A stretch of DNA of 64,000 bases, taken from assembly GCF_003024715.1 (NCBI RefSeq), contig NZ_PYLO01000001.1, forward strand, positions 744,001 to 808,000, read 5' to 3'. This DNA comes from Clostridium fessum. GTDB lineage: Bacteria; Bacillota; Clostridia; Lachnospirales; Lachnospiraceae. The notes under the pieces were generated by a model, which saw only the letters and a list, made by a program, of their open reading frames with translations, did not search any database and had not been told where the DNA came from. A program made the position numbers and the translations under genes. This document shows, one piece after another, positions 44,588-52,759 of the stretch (position 1 is the first letter of the stretch; each line of letters opens with the position of its first letter).

Positions 44588-45343
44588 TTATACCTCTTTT
44601 CCATGTTCTCTCGCAACCACATAGATTCGGTCGCTCTCTTTTCGCGGCGCGTTCTTCGTAAATGCGTCATACGCCGCCACAAATTCCATGCCCGCCTCTG
44701 TGAGCGCCTTTTTTATCTCGTCCAACGACCACGCGCGCTCAAAATGCGTCTCCTGATAGCGGCGGTATAAGTCATCCTCCTCGCGGATAAAGAGCGTCAG
44801 ATCGTAGGAGTTAATTTTCTCCTCTTCATCATACTCATTTTCCCAGATGAAGCTCCCCTCGTCGCGCACCTCCGCGATCGTCTCACTTCCCATTGCCTGA
44901 AACTTTGCCTCCGTGTTCAGGTCGAAAATGAACATTCCCTTCGGATCCAGATAATTGTTGACCAGCGAAAATACGTGCGCCAGATCGTCATAATCCAGAA
45001 TATAATTCAGCGAATCGCAGATACTCACGACCGCCCGGACCGTCCCGTACAATTCAAATTCACGCATATCCTGCAATAAATATAAAATCGGCAGCCCGGA
45101 TTCTGCCCGTTTTTCGATTGCTTCCTGCAGCATATCCTCCGAGACATCCACGCCGATCATATCATAGCCTTCCTTTGCCAGAAGCTCCGTCAGCGTGCCG
45201 GTTCCACATCCCAGATCCAGCACCAGACCATCGTTGATCCCATATTCCTTTAAAAGAGAAGTCAGGTACCCGCACCAGTCCTCATAGGGAATATTATCCA
45301 TAAACATATCATATACTTCCGCAAAACTCGTGTAAGCGTCCAT
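44588..45343 (-). CDS. Class I SAM-dependent methyltransferase
   Basis: 251 residues. Motif I LVLDLGCGTGTLTELLAKEG and the following acidic residue in MIGVDVSEDML define the S-adenosylmethionine site. The N-terminus DAYTSFAEVYDMFMDNIPYE and the region VVSICDSLNYILDYDDL match a common Firmicutes methyltransferase group often found beside other housekeeping genes. Its substrate is unknown. It is directly followed by hslO. Upstream is a 250-bp gap that holds a half copy of repeat A and the promoter of the divergent gene. Confidence 0.9.
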   Translation of the reverse strand: MDAYTSFAEVYDMFMDNIPYEDWCGYLTSLLKEYGINDGLVLDLGCGTGTLTELLAKEGYDMIGVDVSEDMLQEAIEKRAESGLPILYLLQDMREFELYGTVRAVVSICDSLNYILDYDDLAHVFSLVNNYLDPKGMFIFDLNTEAKFQAMGSETIAEVRDEGSFIWENEYDEEEKINSYDLTLFIREEDDLYRRYQETHFERAWSLDEIKKALTEAGMEFVAAYDAFTKNAPRKESDRIYVVAREHGKEV

Positions 45344-45506
45344 TTAGCCTCTCCTTCTATATTGCCGATGCAAAAATGACTGCCATGCACCGAAAGCTTT
45401 CCCCTACTGCACAATCTCCTTCCGATGCCAGCACTCCCATCATAGCAATTTTTCGCCCTGTTTGCAAGAATAATTGAAAAAGCACACGCAAATGACTAGG
45501 AATGGA

Positions 45507-45582
45507 GTAATTGTTCACAGGTAGGCACTTTTGGAACCGAAAGTGCCGTAAGAAAACGTGATGGCAGCAGGATTTTGTCGTA
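45507..45582 (+). mobile_element. Family A repeat, half copy
   Basis: GTAATTGTTCAC at 45507-45518 and the following bases match the left half of the full element through the hairpin GGCACTTT/AAAGTGCC to about 45582. The match then stops at the same internal arm as in the other half copies. The -35 box of the next gene begins 12 bases later. Confidence 0.8.
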
Positions 45583-45593
45583 TACACTAACTC

Positions 45594-45622
45594 TTGACGT
45601 TCCACGCAGAACTGACTATACT
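45594..45622 (+). promoter_or_regulatory. Strong promoter placed for a leaderless transcript
   Basis: TTGACG at 45594-45599, a spacer of exactly 17 bases, and TATACT at 45617-45622. The following ATG begins at 45630, eight bases after the -10 box, the usual distance to a transcription start. Confidence 0.7.
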
Positions 45623-45629
45623 AGAGCGT

Positions 45630-46334
45630 ATGAAAAATTTGACTGAAAAACAAAAACATTCCCCCATCAAAAGCCGCCGTTTTTACCGCCGGCAGATGTG
45701 GCTTCCGGCGCTGGTGCTGATCGCGTCCATCCTGCTCCTGTGGCAGAATGCCGGGGAAAATTCACACTCCCCGCGGCCGATAAACAGCCAGTGCAAGTTT
45801 GAAGATTTTTATAACCCGGCTCAGCCCTATGTCTCGGTGAACGCTCCTTCCTTATATTATACAGGGTGCGCTGCCTACGATGGAAAGAAAGAGACCGGAT
45901 ATTATTATTACTCTCTGGAAAATGGAACCTGCCATTTCTATCTGCTCGATCCGTCTTCCGGCTATCCAGAGCCGCCCGAACGCAAAGCACTTTCATTAAA
46001 CGGGCGTTTGATCCGCCTGAACGAGGATACCTATGAATCGCTTCTCCAGACGATGGCGGACAGTCTCTCCTGGACGGTGAGCTCCCTGCGGAACATGACT
46101 TCTCCTTATATCATATCCGCTCTGCCGTATCCCGCTCTGACGCATGAGGTATTTCATCTATTAGCCGGATGTGCGTTTCTGATCGCCCTGGTGGATCTGA
46201 TCTGGCTTTTTTACCATTCACTCCGGCACCGCCGGGAGCCGCTGCAGCTTTCCGGTGAGGCACAGCAGGGGCAGCAGGATTCTTCCAGTGAGCAGCCGCG
46301 CACTTTGATTTCCCACCGCAGGAAAAAACATTGA
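45630..46334 (+). CDS. Membrane protein of unknown function, probably leaderless mRNA
   Basis: 234 residues from the ATG at 45630. A basic N-terminus precedes a membrane helix (MWLPALVLIASILLLW). An extracellular domain of about 115 residues contains two cysteines and the tyrosine-rich TGYYYYSLENGTCHFYLL. A second helix (FHLLAGCAFLIALVDLIWLF) and a basic, glutamine-rich cytoplasmic tail follow. I do not recognise a family. There is no ribosome binding site, and the start codon coincides with the predicted transcription start. A TTG at 45594 would extend the frame but lies in the -35 box. Confidence 0.7.
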   Translation: MKNLTEKQKHSPIKSRRFYRRQMWLPALVLIASILLLWQNAGENSHSPRPINSQCKFEDFYNPAQPYVSVNAPSLYYTGCAAYDGKKETGYYYYSLENGTCHFYLLDPSSGYPEPPERKALSLNGRLIRLNEDTYESLLQTMADSLSWTVSSLRNMTSPYIISALPYPALTHEVFHLLAGCAFLIALVDLIWLFYHSLRHRREPLQLSGEAQQGQQDSSSEQPRTLISHRRKKH

Positions 46335-46385
46335 CAGACGATTCGAGCCATGCCGCTTTCCCTGGCATAGGCTGAACCGTCTGTC
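46333..46385 (+). terminator. Terminator of the membrane protein gene
   Basis: GACAGACG (46333-46340) and CGTCTGTC (46378-46385) with inner ATGCC/GGCAT pairs, followed by six T. Confidence 0.85.
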
Positions 46386-46430
46386 TTTTTTCGGCTGCTA
46401 TTTCGTTTTTCTCTATTTCAGCTTATCAGA

Positions 46431-48260
46431 TTATGCTTCTATCTGAATACACCGCGCCCAGTGTGTCCTTGAAAGTTGTACTGCCTCCGGTGACAGCGGC
46501 ACATGGGCACACGCCTCTCTTCTCTTCGGACAGCGCTCATAAAAGATACACTTCTCCCCACTGCCCGCTATCTTCTTTGGTGCATTCTGGACGGACCGCT
46601 CTTTTTCCTGATTTTCCAAAAGGTTCTCTTTCGTCTGTCCCCGCTCAGGTTTTTCCATCCGGCTGTCTCTCTCCGGCTCCGCACTCTGCTTTCCTGCCTC
46701 CGCATCCAGTTCCATTGTATCCCCGCCGATCGCCGCTTCCAGCAGAAGTTTCGTGTACGGGTGCGCCGGATGCTCATAGATCTCTTCTGCCAGACCCTCT
46801 TCCACAATCACACCCTTGTAAATGACCATGACACGGCTGCAGAGCCCGCGCACGACGTTCAGATCGTGGGAAATAAAGAGGATGGTCATCTGCTTTTCGG
46901 CATGCAGCTTCAAAAGCAGGTTCAAAATCTGGGACTGGACCGTCACATCAAGCGCCGAAACAGGCTCATCCGCGATCACCAGGCGCGGATCCATGAGAAG
47001 GGCCACGCCGATACTGATGCGCTGTTTCTGACCGCCAGAAAGCTCTCTCGGATGGCGCGCCGCAAAGGACTCGTCCAGTCCGACATTTTCAAGCATTTCT
47101 TTCACTAGCTGCCTGCGCTCTGCGCGGTCCCTGATGCCGCGCAGGCGCAGCGGTTCTTCCAGAATCCATCCGATCGTCCGCGCCGGGTTGAGCGATCCCG
47201 CCGGATCCTGAAATACCATCTGCGGACGGACGCCGTCACGCACCTTCACCTCACCCGTATAATTGTCATGAAGTCCCAGGATCGTCTTGCTGAGCGTCGA
47301 TTTGCCGCAGCCGCTCTCGCCCACGATCCCCACAATCTCTCCCTCTCTTGCCGACAGGTTCAAATCGTGAATTACGTGTTTTTTCCCTTTTTTGCGGAAC
47401 AGACCGCCACGCACATCGTAAAATACGTTCAAATCCGTCAGGCGCAGGATCTCCCCGCCGGAGCTTTCCCCTTTTTCTCCCTCCGGAATCGACGCCACCA
47501 GATGGCGCGTATATTCATGCTTCGGATGCAGAAGGACGTCTTCCGTCTGCCCTTCTTCCACGATCTCGCCCTTATAAACCACGATCACACGGCTGCAGAG
47601 CGCACGCACAACATTCAGATCATGGGAAATAAAGAGAATCGACGTTCCCTTGGTCCGGTGGATATTCCGCAGAAGCTCTAGGATCTGTGCCTGAACGACA
47701 CAGTCTAACGCTGTCGTCGGCTCATCCGCAATCAGAAGACTCGGAGAATTGATCATCGCCTGCGCGATCATCACACGCTGGCGCATGCCGCCGGAAAGTT
47801 CATGCGGGTATTTACCGCACAGCCCCTCCGGGTCCGGCAGACCGACTTCTGAGAGTGCCTGCACGACCCGTTCATGGATCTCAGCATTTCCGAGTTTCGT
47901 ATGGATCCGCAGGCTTTCCCCGACCTGCCGTTCGATTTTCAATACCGGATTTAAGGAGGTCATCGGCTCCTGAAAGACCATCGCCATTTTGCTGCCGCAT
48001 AGCTGTCTCCGCTTTTCCGGTTTCATGGTCACCAGATCTTCTCCCTGAAAACAGAGCGATCCGGAGGCAATCTCGGCGTCCTTCGGAAGCAGCCCCATCA
48101 GCGCAAGCGCACTCATGGATTTTCCTGACCCTGACTCGCCGACTACTCCGACGATCTCGCCTTTTCCGATCGAAAAGCTGATGTCCTTGACTGCCTCAAA
48201 GGTCGAATTTCCTTCTGGAAAACGGATCGACAGATTTTTTATCTCAACCAATGGTTCCAT
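46431..48260 (-). CDS. Fused oligopeptide ABC transporter double ATPase (DppD-DppF-like)
   Basis: 609 residues with two complete ABC cassettes. The first has GVVGESGSGKS, LSGGMRQRVMIAQA and LLIADEPTTALD; the second GIVGESGCGKST, LSGGQKQRISIG and LVIADEPVSALD. After each, an EEG.T/EE.YEHPAHPYT segment typical of peptide importers is seen, and the C-terminus has the cysteine-containing motif CIFYERCPKRREAC. In most bacteria these are two separate genes; here they are one reading frame, as in GsiA or YejF. It powers uptake through the two permeases encoded just upstream, with a 12-bp gap. Confidence 0.93.
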   Translation of the reverse strand: MEPLVEIKNLSIRFPEGNSTFEAVKDISFSIGKGEIVGVVGESGSGKSMSALALMGLLPKDAEIASGSLCFQGEDLVTMKPEKRRQLCGSKMAMVFQEPMTSLNPVLKIERQVGESLRIHTKLGNAEIHERVVQALSEVGLPDPEGLCGKYPHELSGGMRQRVMIAQAMINSPSLLIADEPTTALDCVVQAQILELLRNIHRTKGTSILFISHDLNVVRALCSRVIVVYKGEIVEEGQTEDVLLHPKHEYTRHLVASIPEGEKGESSGGEILRLTDLNVFYDVRGGLFRKKGKKHVIHDLNLSAREGEIVGIVGESGCGKSTLSKTILGLHDNYTGEVKVRDGVRPQMVFQDPAGSLNPARTIGWILEEPLRLRGIRDRAERRQLVKEMLENVGLDESFAARHPRELSGGQKQRISIGVALLMDPRLVIADEPVSALDVTVQSQILNLLLKLHAEKQMTILFISHDLNVVRGLCSRVMVIYKGVIVEEGLAEEIYEHPAHPYTKLLLEAAIGGDTMELDAEAGKQSAEPERDSRMEKPERGQTKENLLENQEKERSVQNAPKKIAGSGEKCIFYERCPKRREACAHVPLSPEAVQLSRTHWARCIQIEA

Positions 48261-48272
48261 CTTTTCGCCTCC

Positions 48273-49070
48273 TTACTGCTGCATCGAGCGCAGCCCCTCG
48301 CTCACCATGCTGAATCCCAGAATAATCAGGATGATCGTCACGCCCGGTCCGATCGCGTACCACGGCGCATTGAACAGGTACGACTGCGCTTCGTAAAGCA
48401 TTCTCCCGAGACTCGGCTCCGGCGGCTGGATTCCCAGTCCCAGATAACTCATACTCGCCTCCGCCAGCACCGCATTGTTAAATCCGATCGCCGCCGCCGT
48501 CAAAAGGCTGACCGCCGCATTCGGCAGAATATGGGCGAAAATAATCCGGATATGCCCTGCGCCAAGGATCCGCGCACTCTTGACAAAATCCAGTTCCCGG
48601 CACCGGATCACCTCACTGCGGACGATCCGGGCAAAACTCGGGATAAAAAGGATTCCCAGCGCCAGAATGATGTTGTAGCTTCCCGGCTTCGTCAGGCTGA
48701 TGAAAATAAGCGCCAGAAGAATGCTCGGAAACGATAAAAGGATATCATTGAAACGCATGATCAGGTTATCGAAAAAGCCGCCGAAATAGCCGGTCAGCGC
48801 ACCGACGATCGTGCCAAACACACACCCGATCAGAACCGTGCAGACTGCCACAAAAAAGGTGCTGCCGCTTCCCGCCATCACACGGCTCAAAATATCGCGC
48901 CCGAAGTTATCCGTTCCCAGCGGGTGTGCTGCACACGGCGCCAGATTGACTGCCATGGAGTCCATCGTCGTCGTCCCATACGGCGTCCAGAACTGTCCGA
49001 TCAGGGCAACTGCCAGAAAGAACAGCGTGATCGCGCCCCCTATCATCAGATTATAATTCTTTCGTTTCAT
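48273..49070 (-). CDS. Oligopeptide ABC transporter permease (DppC-like)
   Basis: 265 residues with an N-terminal helix, then a luminal segment HPLGTDNFGRDILSRVMAGS that is diagnostic for DppC/OppC. Five further helices follow, and the EAA loop reads EVIRCRELDFVKSARILGAG. It forms half of the membrane channel of the peptide importer. It starts 11 bases after the DppB-like stop and is followed closely by the fused ATPase. Confidence 0.94.
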   Translation of the reverse strand: MKRKNYNLMIGGAITLFFLAVALIGQFWTPYGTTTMDSMAVNLAPCAAHPLGTDNFGRDILSRVMAGSGSTFFVAVCTVLIGCVFGTIVGALTGYFGGFFDNLIMRFNDILLSFPSILLALIFISLTKPGSYNIILALGILFIPSFARIVRSEVIRCRELDFVKSARILGAGHIRIIFAHILPNAAVSLLTAAAIGFNNAVLAEASMSYLGLGIQPPEPSLGRMLYEAQSYLFNAPWYAIGPGVTIILIILGFSMVSEGLRSMQQ

Positions 49071-49081
49071 TCGTCTTCCCT

Positions 49082-50032
49082 CTATTCTTCCGCCGTCCGG
49101 ACTCTCGGATCCAAAACCTGATAAATCATATCAACCGCAAAATTGATAAGTACGACCACCGATGTGATGTACAGCACGATCGCCTGCACAACCGGATAAT
49201 CGCGGTTGGAAATCGAGCTGATCAGAAGTCTTCCGATTCCCGGCACGCTGAACACCTGCTCCGCCACGATGCTGCCGGCAAGGATCTCCGCGATTACCAT
49301 CGCAAAGAACGTCACAACCGGAATCATCGCATTTTTCAGCACATGCCCGTACAATACCGCCGTTTCCGTATTGCCGCGGCTGTAGGCAGTCCGCACGTAT
49401 TCCCGGTTCATCTCGGTCAGAATCGAGCTTCGCAGGAATTTCACCACCATCGCAATCTTCGGCAGCGCCACCGCGAGCGCCGGAAATAAAAGGTACTGTG
49501 CAGACTTTCCAAAATTTTCCGACGGTTCGATAAATTTACCCGGTTGGAACATATGAAGAATCAGTCCAAACACGTAGGTCAGGATCATGCCGAGAAAGAA
49601 TGACGGCACCGCCATCAGAATCTGCGTCAGGCAGTTCGTCAGCGTATCGACCCATTTTCCGGCAAACCGGGCACTCAGGATTCCGAGTGGAACTGAAATC
49701 ACCGTGATGATAAGCAGGGAAATGACTGCCAGAAGCACCGTGACCGGAAGCCGCTGTGCCAGAAGGGAGCGGACTGAGGTTTCCTCATACCGGTAGGACT
49801 CCCCGAAATCTCCCTGCATCGCATCGGTCACCCATCTTCCATACCGCTCCAGAAGTGGATCATTTAATCCCATCTCATCCCGCGCCCGCTCTAACTGCTC
49901 TTCCGTCGCGTCCTTTCCCAGCCTGGAAAGTGCCGCATCGCCCGGAATCACAGAAAAAGCGGTAAACGTCAGGAAGGATATGACCAACAATGTGATAATG
50001 AGAGTTATCAGTTTTTTTATAAAGAATTTCAT
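49082..50032 (-). CDS. Oligopeptide ABC transporter permease (DppB-like)
   Basis: 316 residues with six hydrophobic helices. The start KKLITLIITLLVISFLTFTA and the loop ERARDEMGLNDPLLERYGRW are typical of DppB/OppB. The EAA loop lies around RTAYSRGNTETAVLYGHVLK. It pairs with the DppC-like protein. A 137-bp gap with a half repeat separates it from the binding-protein gene upstream, while the rest of the operon is tightly packed. Confidence 0.94.
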   Translation of the reverse strand: MKFFIKKLITLIITLLVISFLTFTAFSVIPGDAALSRLGKDATEEQLERARDEMGLNDPLLERYGRWVTDAMQGDFGESYRYEETSVRSLLAQRLPVTVLLAVISLLIITVISVPLGILSARFAGKWVDTLTNCLTQILMAVPSFFLGMILTYVFGLILHMFQPGKFIEPSENFGKSAQYLLFPALAVALPKIAMVVKFLRSSILTEMNREYVRTAYSRGNTETAVLYGHVLKNAMIPVVTFFAMVIAEILAGSIVAEQVFSVPGIGRLLISSISNRDYPVVQAIVLYITSVVVLINFAVDMIYQVLDPRVRTAEE

Positions 50033-50078
50033 AATTCCCTCCTGCGTTTACCGCTTCTTATTCTGTTGTTATTTCCTG

Positions 50079-50150
50079 GTTACTGTTCACGGGCAGGCAC
50101 TTTTGGAACCGAAAGTGCCGTAAGAAAACGTGGTAGCAACAGGAATTTGC
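50079..50150 (+). mobile_element. Family A repeat, half copy between binding protein and permease genes
   Basis: GTTACTGTTCAC at 50079-50090 starts a 72-bp match to the left half of the full element, including the GGCACTTT/AAAGTGCC hairpin, ending at GGAATTTGC. It lies inside the peptide transporter operon, where its hairpin will be transcribed. Confidence 0.8.
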
Positions 50151-50169
50151 TGGATTGTAACTGTATATT

Positions 50170-51741
50170 TTACTGCTCTACCTGATATAACAGGGACATA
50201 TCCTCTGCTGCCGTCGGGTAGAAGGTGTAGCCACCAAACTTCTTGCTGACTGCTACGAGGTTCGCCGGATCTTCGATGTAAACGGCTGCCGCATCCTCTG
50301 CCAGGATCATCTGCGCCTTCTTGTAGTTTTCTACTTTTACATCGTCATCAACGGTTGTGTATGCTGTATTAAATACATCGTCGTACTCAGTGTTGGAGTA
50401 ATGCATGAAGTTCTTCGCATCGTCTGTCACATATTTCTTAAGCCAGTCGCTTGGTGCCAGCGTTCCGTCAAAACCAATGACGGTCGCCTGGAAGTTGCCT
50501 CCCTTGTATACATCCTGCAGCCAGGTGCTCCACTCAACCTGATTTAAGGTCACGTTGATGCCGACCTGGGACAGCTCATCCGCGATGATCTGCGCGCTGT
50601 CTACGTGCTGGCTGTATGAGCTCGGAACGGTGATTTCCAGATCAAAGCCATCTGCGTATCCGGCATCTGCCAGAAGCTCTTTTGCCTTCTCCGGATCGTA
50701 GCTGTATACGGTCTCTGCTTCCGGCTCATAGTATTTCGACATTGCCGGAATCATATGGGAGCCGATGATGTGGCTCTTTCCGCCGAAAATAAAGTTGTTG
50801 ATCGCATCGCGGTCTACCGCATAGCAGAGTGCCTGACGCACCTCTGTCTTGGAAAGCGGCTCGTAAGCGCTGTTTAAGTACATCGCATGGACGAGGTTCA
50901 TGCTTCCCTGTACGATGTTGTAATCATCGCCCAGTGTCTCCGCCTGTGCGGCGGTTAAATATTTCAGAATGTCGATGGTGCCTGCCTGCAACTCTACAAA
51001 TGCGGTGTCCACATCGGCAATAAATTTAAATTCCACGCTGTCCAGGCTCGGAACGCCCTCCTGCCAGTAGCCGTCATATTTTTCCAGCTCCAGGTTCTGT
51101 CCCGGTGTGTAGGAAACATATTTGAATGGACCGGTACCGATCGGATTGCCTGCCGGGTCCTCGTTGGACTGCGGAATGATGGCAATCGTCATCATCGGAA
51201 GAAACTCTGAATAACTTTCTTTCAGGTTTACAACCAGTGTCTTGTCATCCTGCACCTCTACACTATCTACAAGCGAAGAAAAAGCGGAGGATTCGCCCTG
51301 AATCTCCGCATAACGATCGATGGAATATTTGACATCTTCGATGGTAACCGGTGTGCCGTCATGGAATGTGATGCCATCTCTCAATGTGAAAGTATAAGTC
51401 TTTGCATCATCGGAAATGGTATAATCGCTGGCAACAGCCGGAATAAATCCGCCATCGGAAGTAGGCTTTACAAGCCCTTCGTACAAATTGAAAACCACGT
51501 CTCTAGTTCCTGCGTCCGTATCTACATGGGGGTCAAGACTAGCCAGGTCCTGCGTCATGCCATACACAACGCTGCCGCCTGGTACTGGTGTTCCTTCTGA
51601 AAGAGTATTACTGGTCTCTGCTTCGCTGGACTCGCCAGCTGCTTCTGAGGTGCCTTCTGCTGTCTTGCTGCCTCCGCATGCACAGAGTGAAGCAGATAAC
51701 AAAAGTGCCATTACGCCTGAAAGAAGCTGTTTCTTTTTCAT
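50170..51741 (-). CDS. Peptide/nickel-type ABC transporter substrate-binding lipoprotein (DppA-like)
   Basis: 523 residues. The signal MKKKQLLSGVMALLLSASLC leads to a lipobox cysteine followed by a Ser/Glu-rich linker. The SBP family 5 domain is recognised by VYGMTQDLASLDPHVDTDAG, YTFTLRDGITFHDGTPVTIED and NPIGTGPFKY. It binds peptides or similar ligands outside the cell and hands them to the DppB/DppC-like permeases. First gene of the operon. The exact ligand (peptides, nickel complex, heme) is not evident. Confidence 0.94.
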   Translation of the reverse strand: MKKKQLLSGVMALLLSASLCACGGSKTAEGTSEAAGESSEAETSNTLSEGTPVPGGSVVYGMTQDLASLDPHVDTDAGTRDVVFNLYEGLVKPTSDGGFIPAVASDYTISDDAKTYTFTLRDGITFHDGTPVTIEDVKYSIDRYAEIQGESSAFSSLVDSVEVQDDKTLVVNLKESYSEFLPMMTIAIIPQSNEDPAGNPIGTGPFKYVSYTPGQNLELEKYDGYWQEGVPSLDSVEFKFIADVDTAFVELQAGTIDILKYLTAAQAETLGDDYNIVQGSMNLVHAMYLNSAYEPLSKTEVRQALCYAVDRDAINNFIFGGKSHIIGSHMIPAMSKYYEPEAETVYSYDPEKAKELLADAGYADGFDLEITVPSSYSQHVDSAQIIADELSQVGINVTLNQVEWSTWLQDVYKGGNFQATVIGFDGTLAPSDWLKKYVTDDAKNFMHYSNTEYDDVFNTAYTTVDDDVKVENYKKAQMILAEDAAAVYIEDPANLVAVSKKFGGYTFYPTAAEDMSLLYQVEQ

Positions 51742-51851
51742 ATCTTTGTCCTCTCGAATTCGTAATAATCTCTCATTATTAAATTGTCCTAGCCATTATA
51801 GCAGATTTTCATAGAAAATCAACTTTTCCAGCATAATTTAGGACTTTCTCA

Positions 51852-52709
51852 CTATCTTTTAGGATGTTTTTTGTTGAAATTCACGAATTGATCCGGCTCG
51901 AAACTGTCAAAAATAAAAACATCAAACTGTTTCCGGTGCCGGTTTAATTCGCCCTGGTTTTTGATCGTCCACGCCGCCATCTTACATTCGTAGAAATAAC
52001 GCAGCATTTCCACCGGAAGCGTGTTGCTGAACTGGCAGTTGTACGCAATGAAATCCGGTCTGCAAAATCCGTTTAGCATGCAGTATGTAAGCATCTCCCG
52101 CACAATGACCGGCGTTTTCAATCCCTCGCCGCGGTGATTGGTCGCAAGCTGTCCGCGCAAAACATTCGGACGATGGCGCTTAAACCAGCCGAGTGCCAGC
52201 GGACTGAACGATTCGATGCAGTACTCACCTGGATAACGGTCTAAAAGCGCCGCGCATTTCTCGCACAGCTCCCGGTGGACAATCTCCGCTTTCAGCTCGA
52301 TGATAAGCGGTGTGCGTCCATCCGCCAGCTCAAGCACTGTCTCAAAGGCTGGTATCGTCTGGGATGAACCAAACAAACGATAGCTTTGCAGCTCTTCAAA
52401 GGTACAGTCGCGTATCTTCCGGTCAACGCCCGCCGCCCGTTTCAGATCCCAGTCGTGAAATACGACCGGAACCCCGTCTTTTGTCAGCTGTACATCCAGC
52501 TCGATCCCATATCCCATCTGGATCGCGCGTTCAAACGCCGGGAGCGAATTTTCCGGACATTCACCCCGGTTGTCATGAAATCCCCGGTGGGCGATATATT
52601 GCCGCTCAAATGCCTGCATTCTCGCCTTCCGCCCCGTCTCCGGCAGCATACTGCAGTAAAACAGAGATAAGAGCGATATCGTCACCATTCCTGGAATTAC
52701 GATTGTCAT
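51852..52709 (-). CDS. Glycerophosphodiester phosphodiesterase family protein
   Basis: 285 residues with a short N-terminal hydrophobic helix (IVIPGMVTISLLSLFYCSML) that may anchor it. The GDPD TIM-barrel motifs are complete: YIAHRGFHDNRGECPENSL, YGIELDVQLTKDGVPVVFHD and PLIIELK. It splits glycerophosphodiesters into glycerol 3-phosphate and an alcohol, with a metal ion bound by the Glu and Asp residues. The gene follows sbcC by 50 bp and may be cotranscribed by read-through. The C-terminus HPKR is charged. Confidence 0.92.
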   Translation of the reverse strand: MTIVIPGMVTISLLSLFYCSMLPETGRKARMQAFERQYIAHRGFHDNRGECPENSLPAFERAIQMGYGIELDVQLTKDGVPVVFHDWDLKRAAGVDRKIRDCTFEELQSYRLFGSSQTIPAFETVLELADGRTPLIIELKAEIVHRELCEKCAALLDRYPGEYCIESFSPLALGWFKRHRPNVLRGQLATNHRGEGLKTPVIVREMLTYCMLNGFCRPDFIAYNCQFSNTLPVEMLRYFYECKMAAWTIKNQGELNRHRKQFDVFIFDSFEPDQFVNFNKKHPKR

Positions 52710-52759
52710 ATGTAAATAGCCTCTTTTCTTTCGTCACACAACGGCTCTGCGCCGTCCTA

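Noticed and set aside
45594-45629. TTG start extending the unknown membrane protein by 12 codons
   Set aside because: The TTG is the first base triplet of a perfect -35 box and no ribosome site precedes it.
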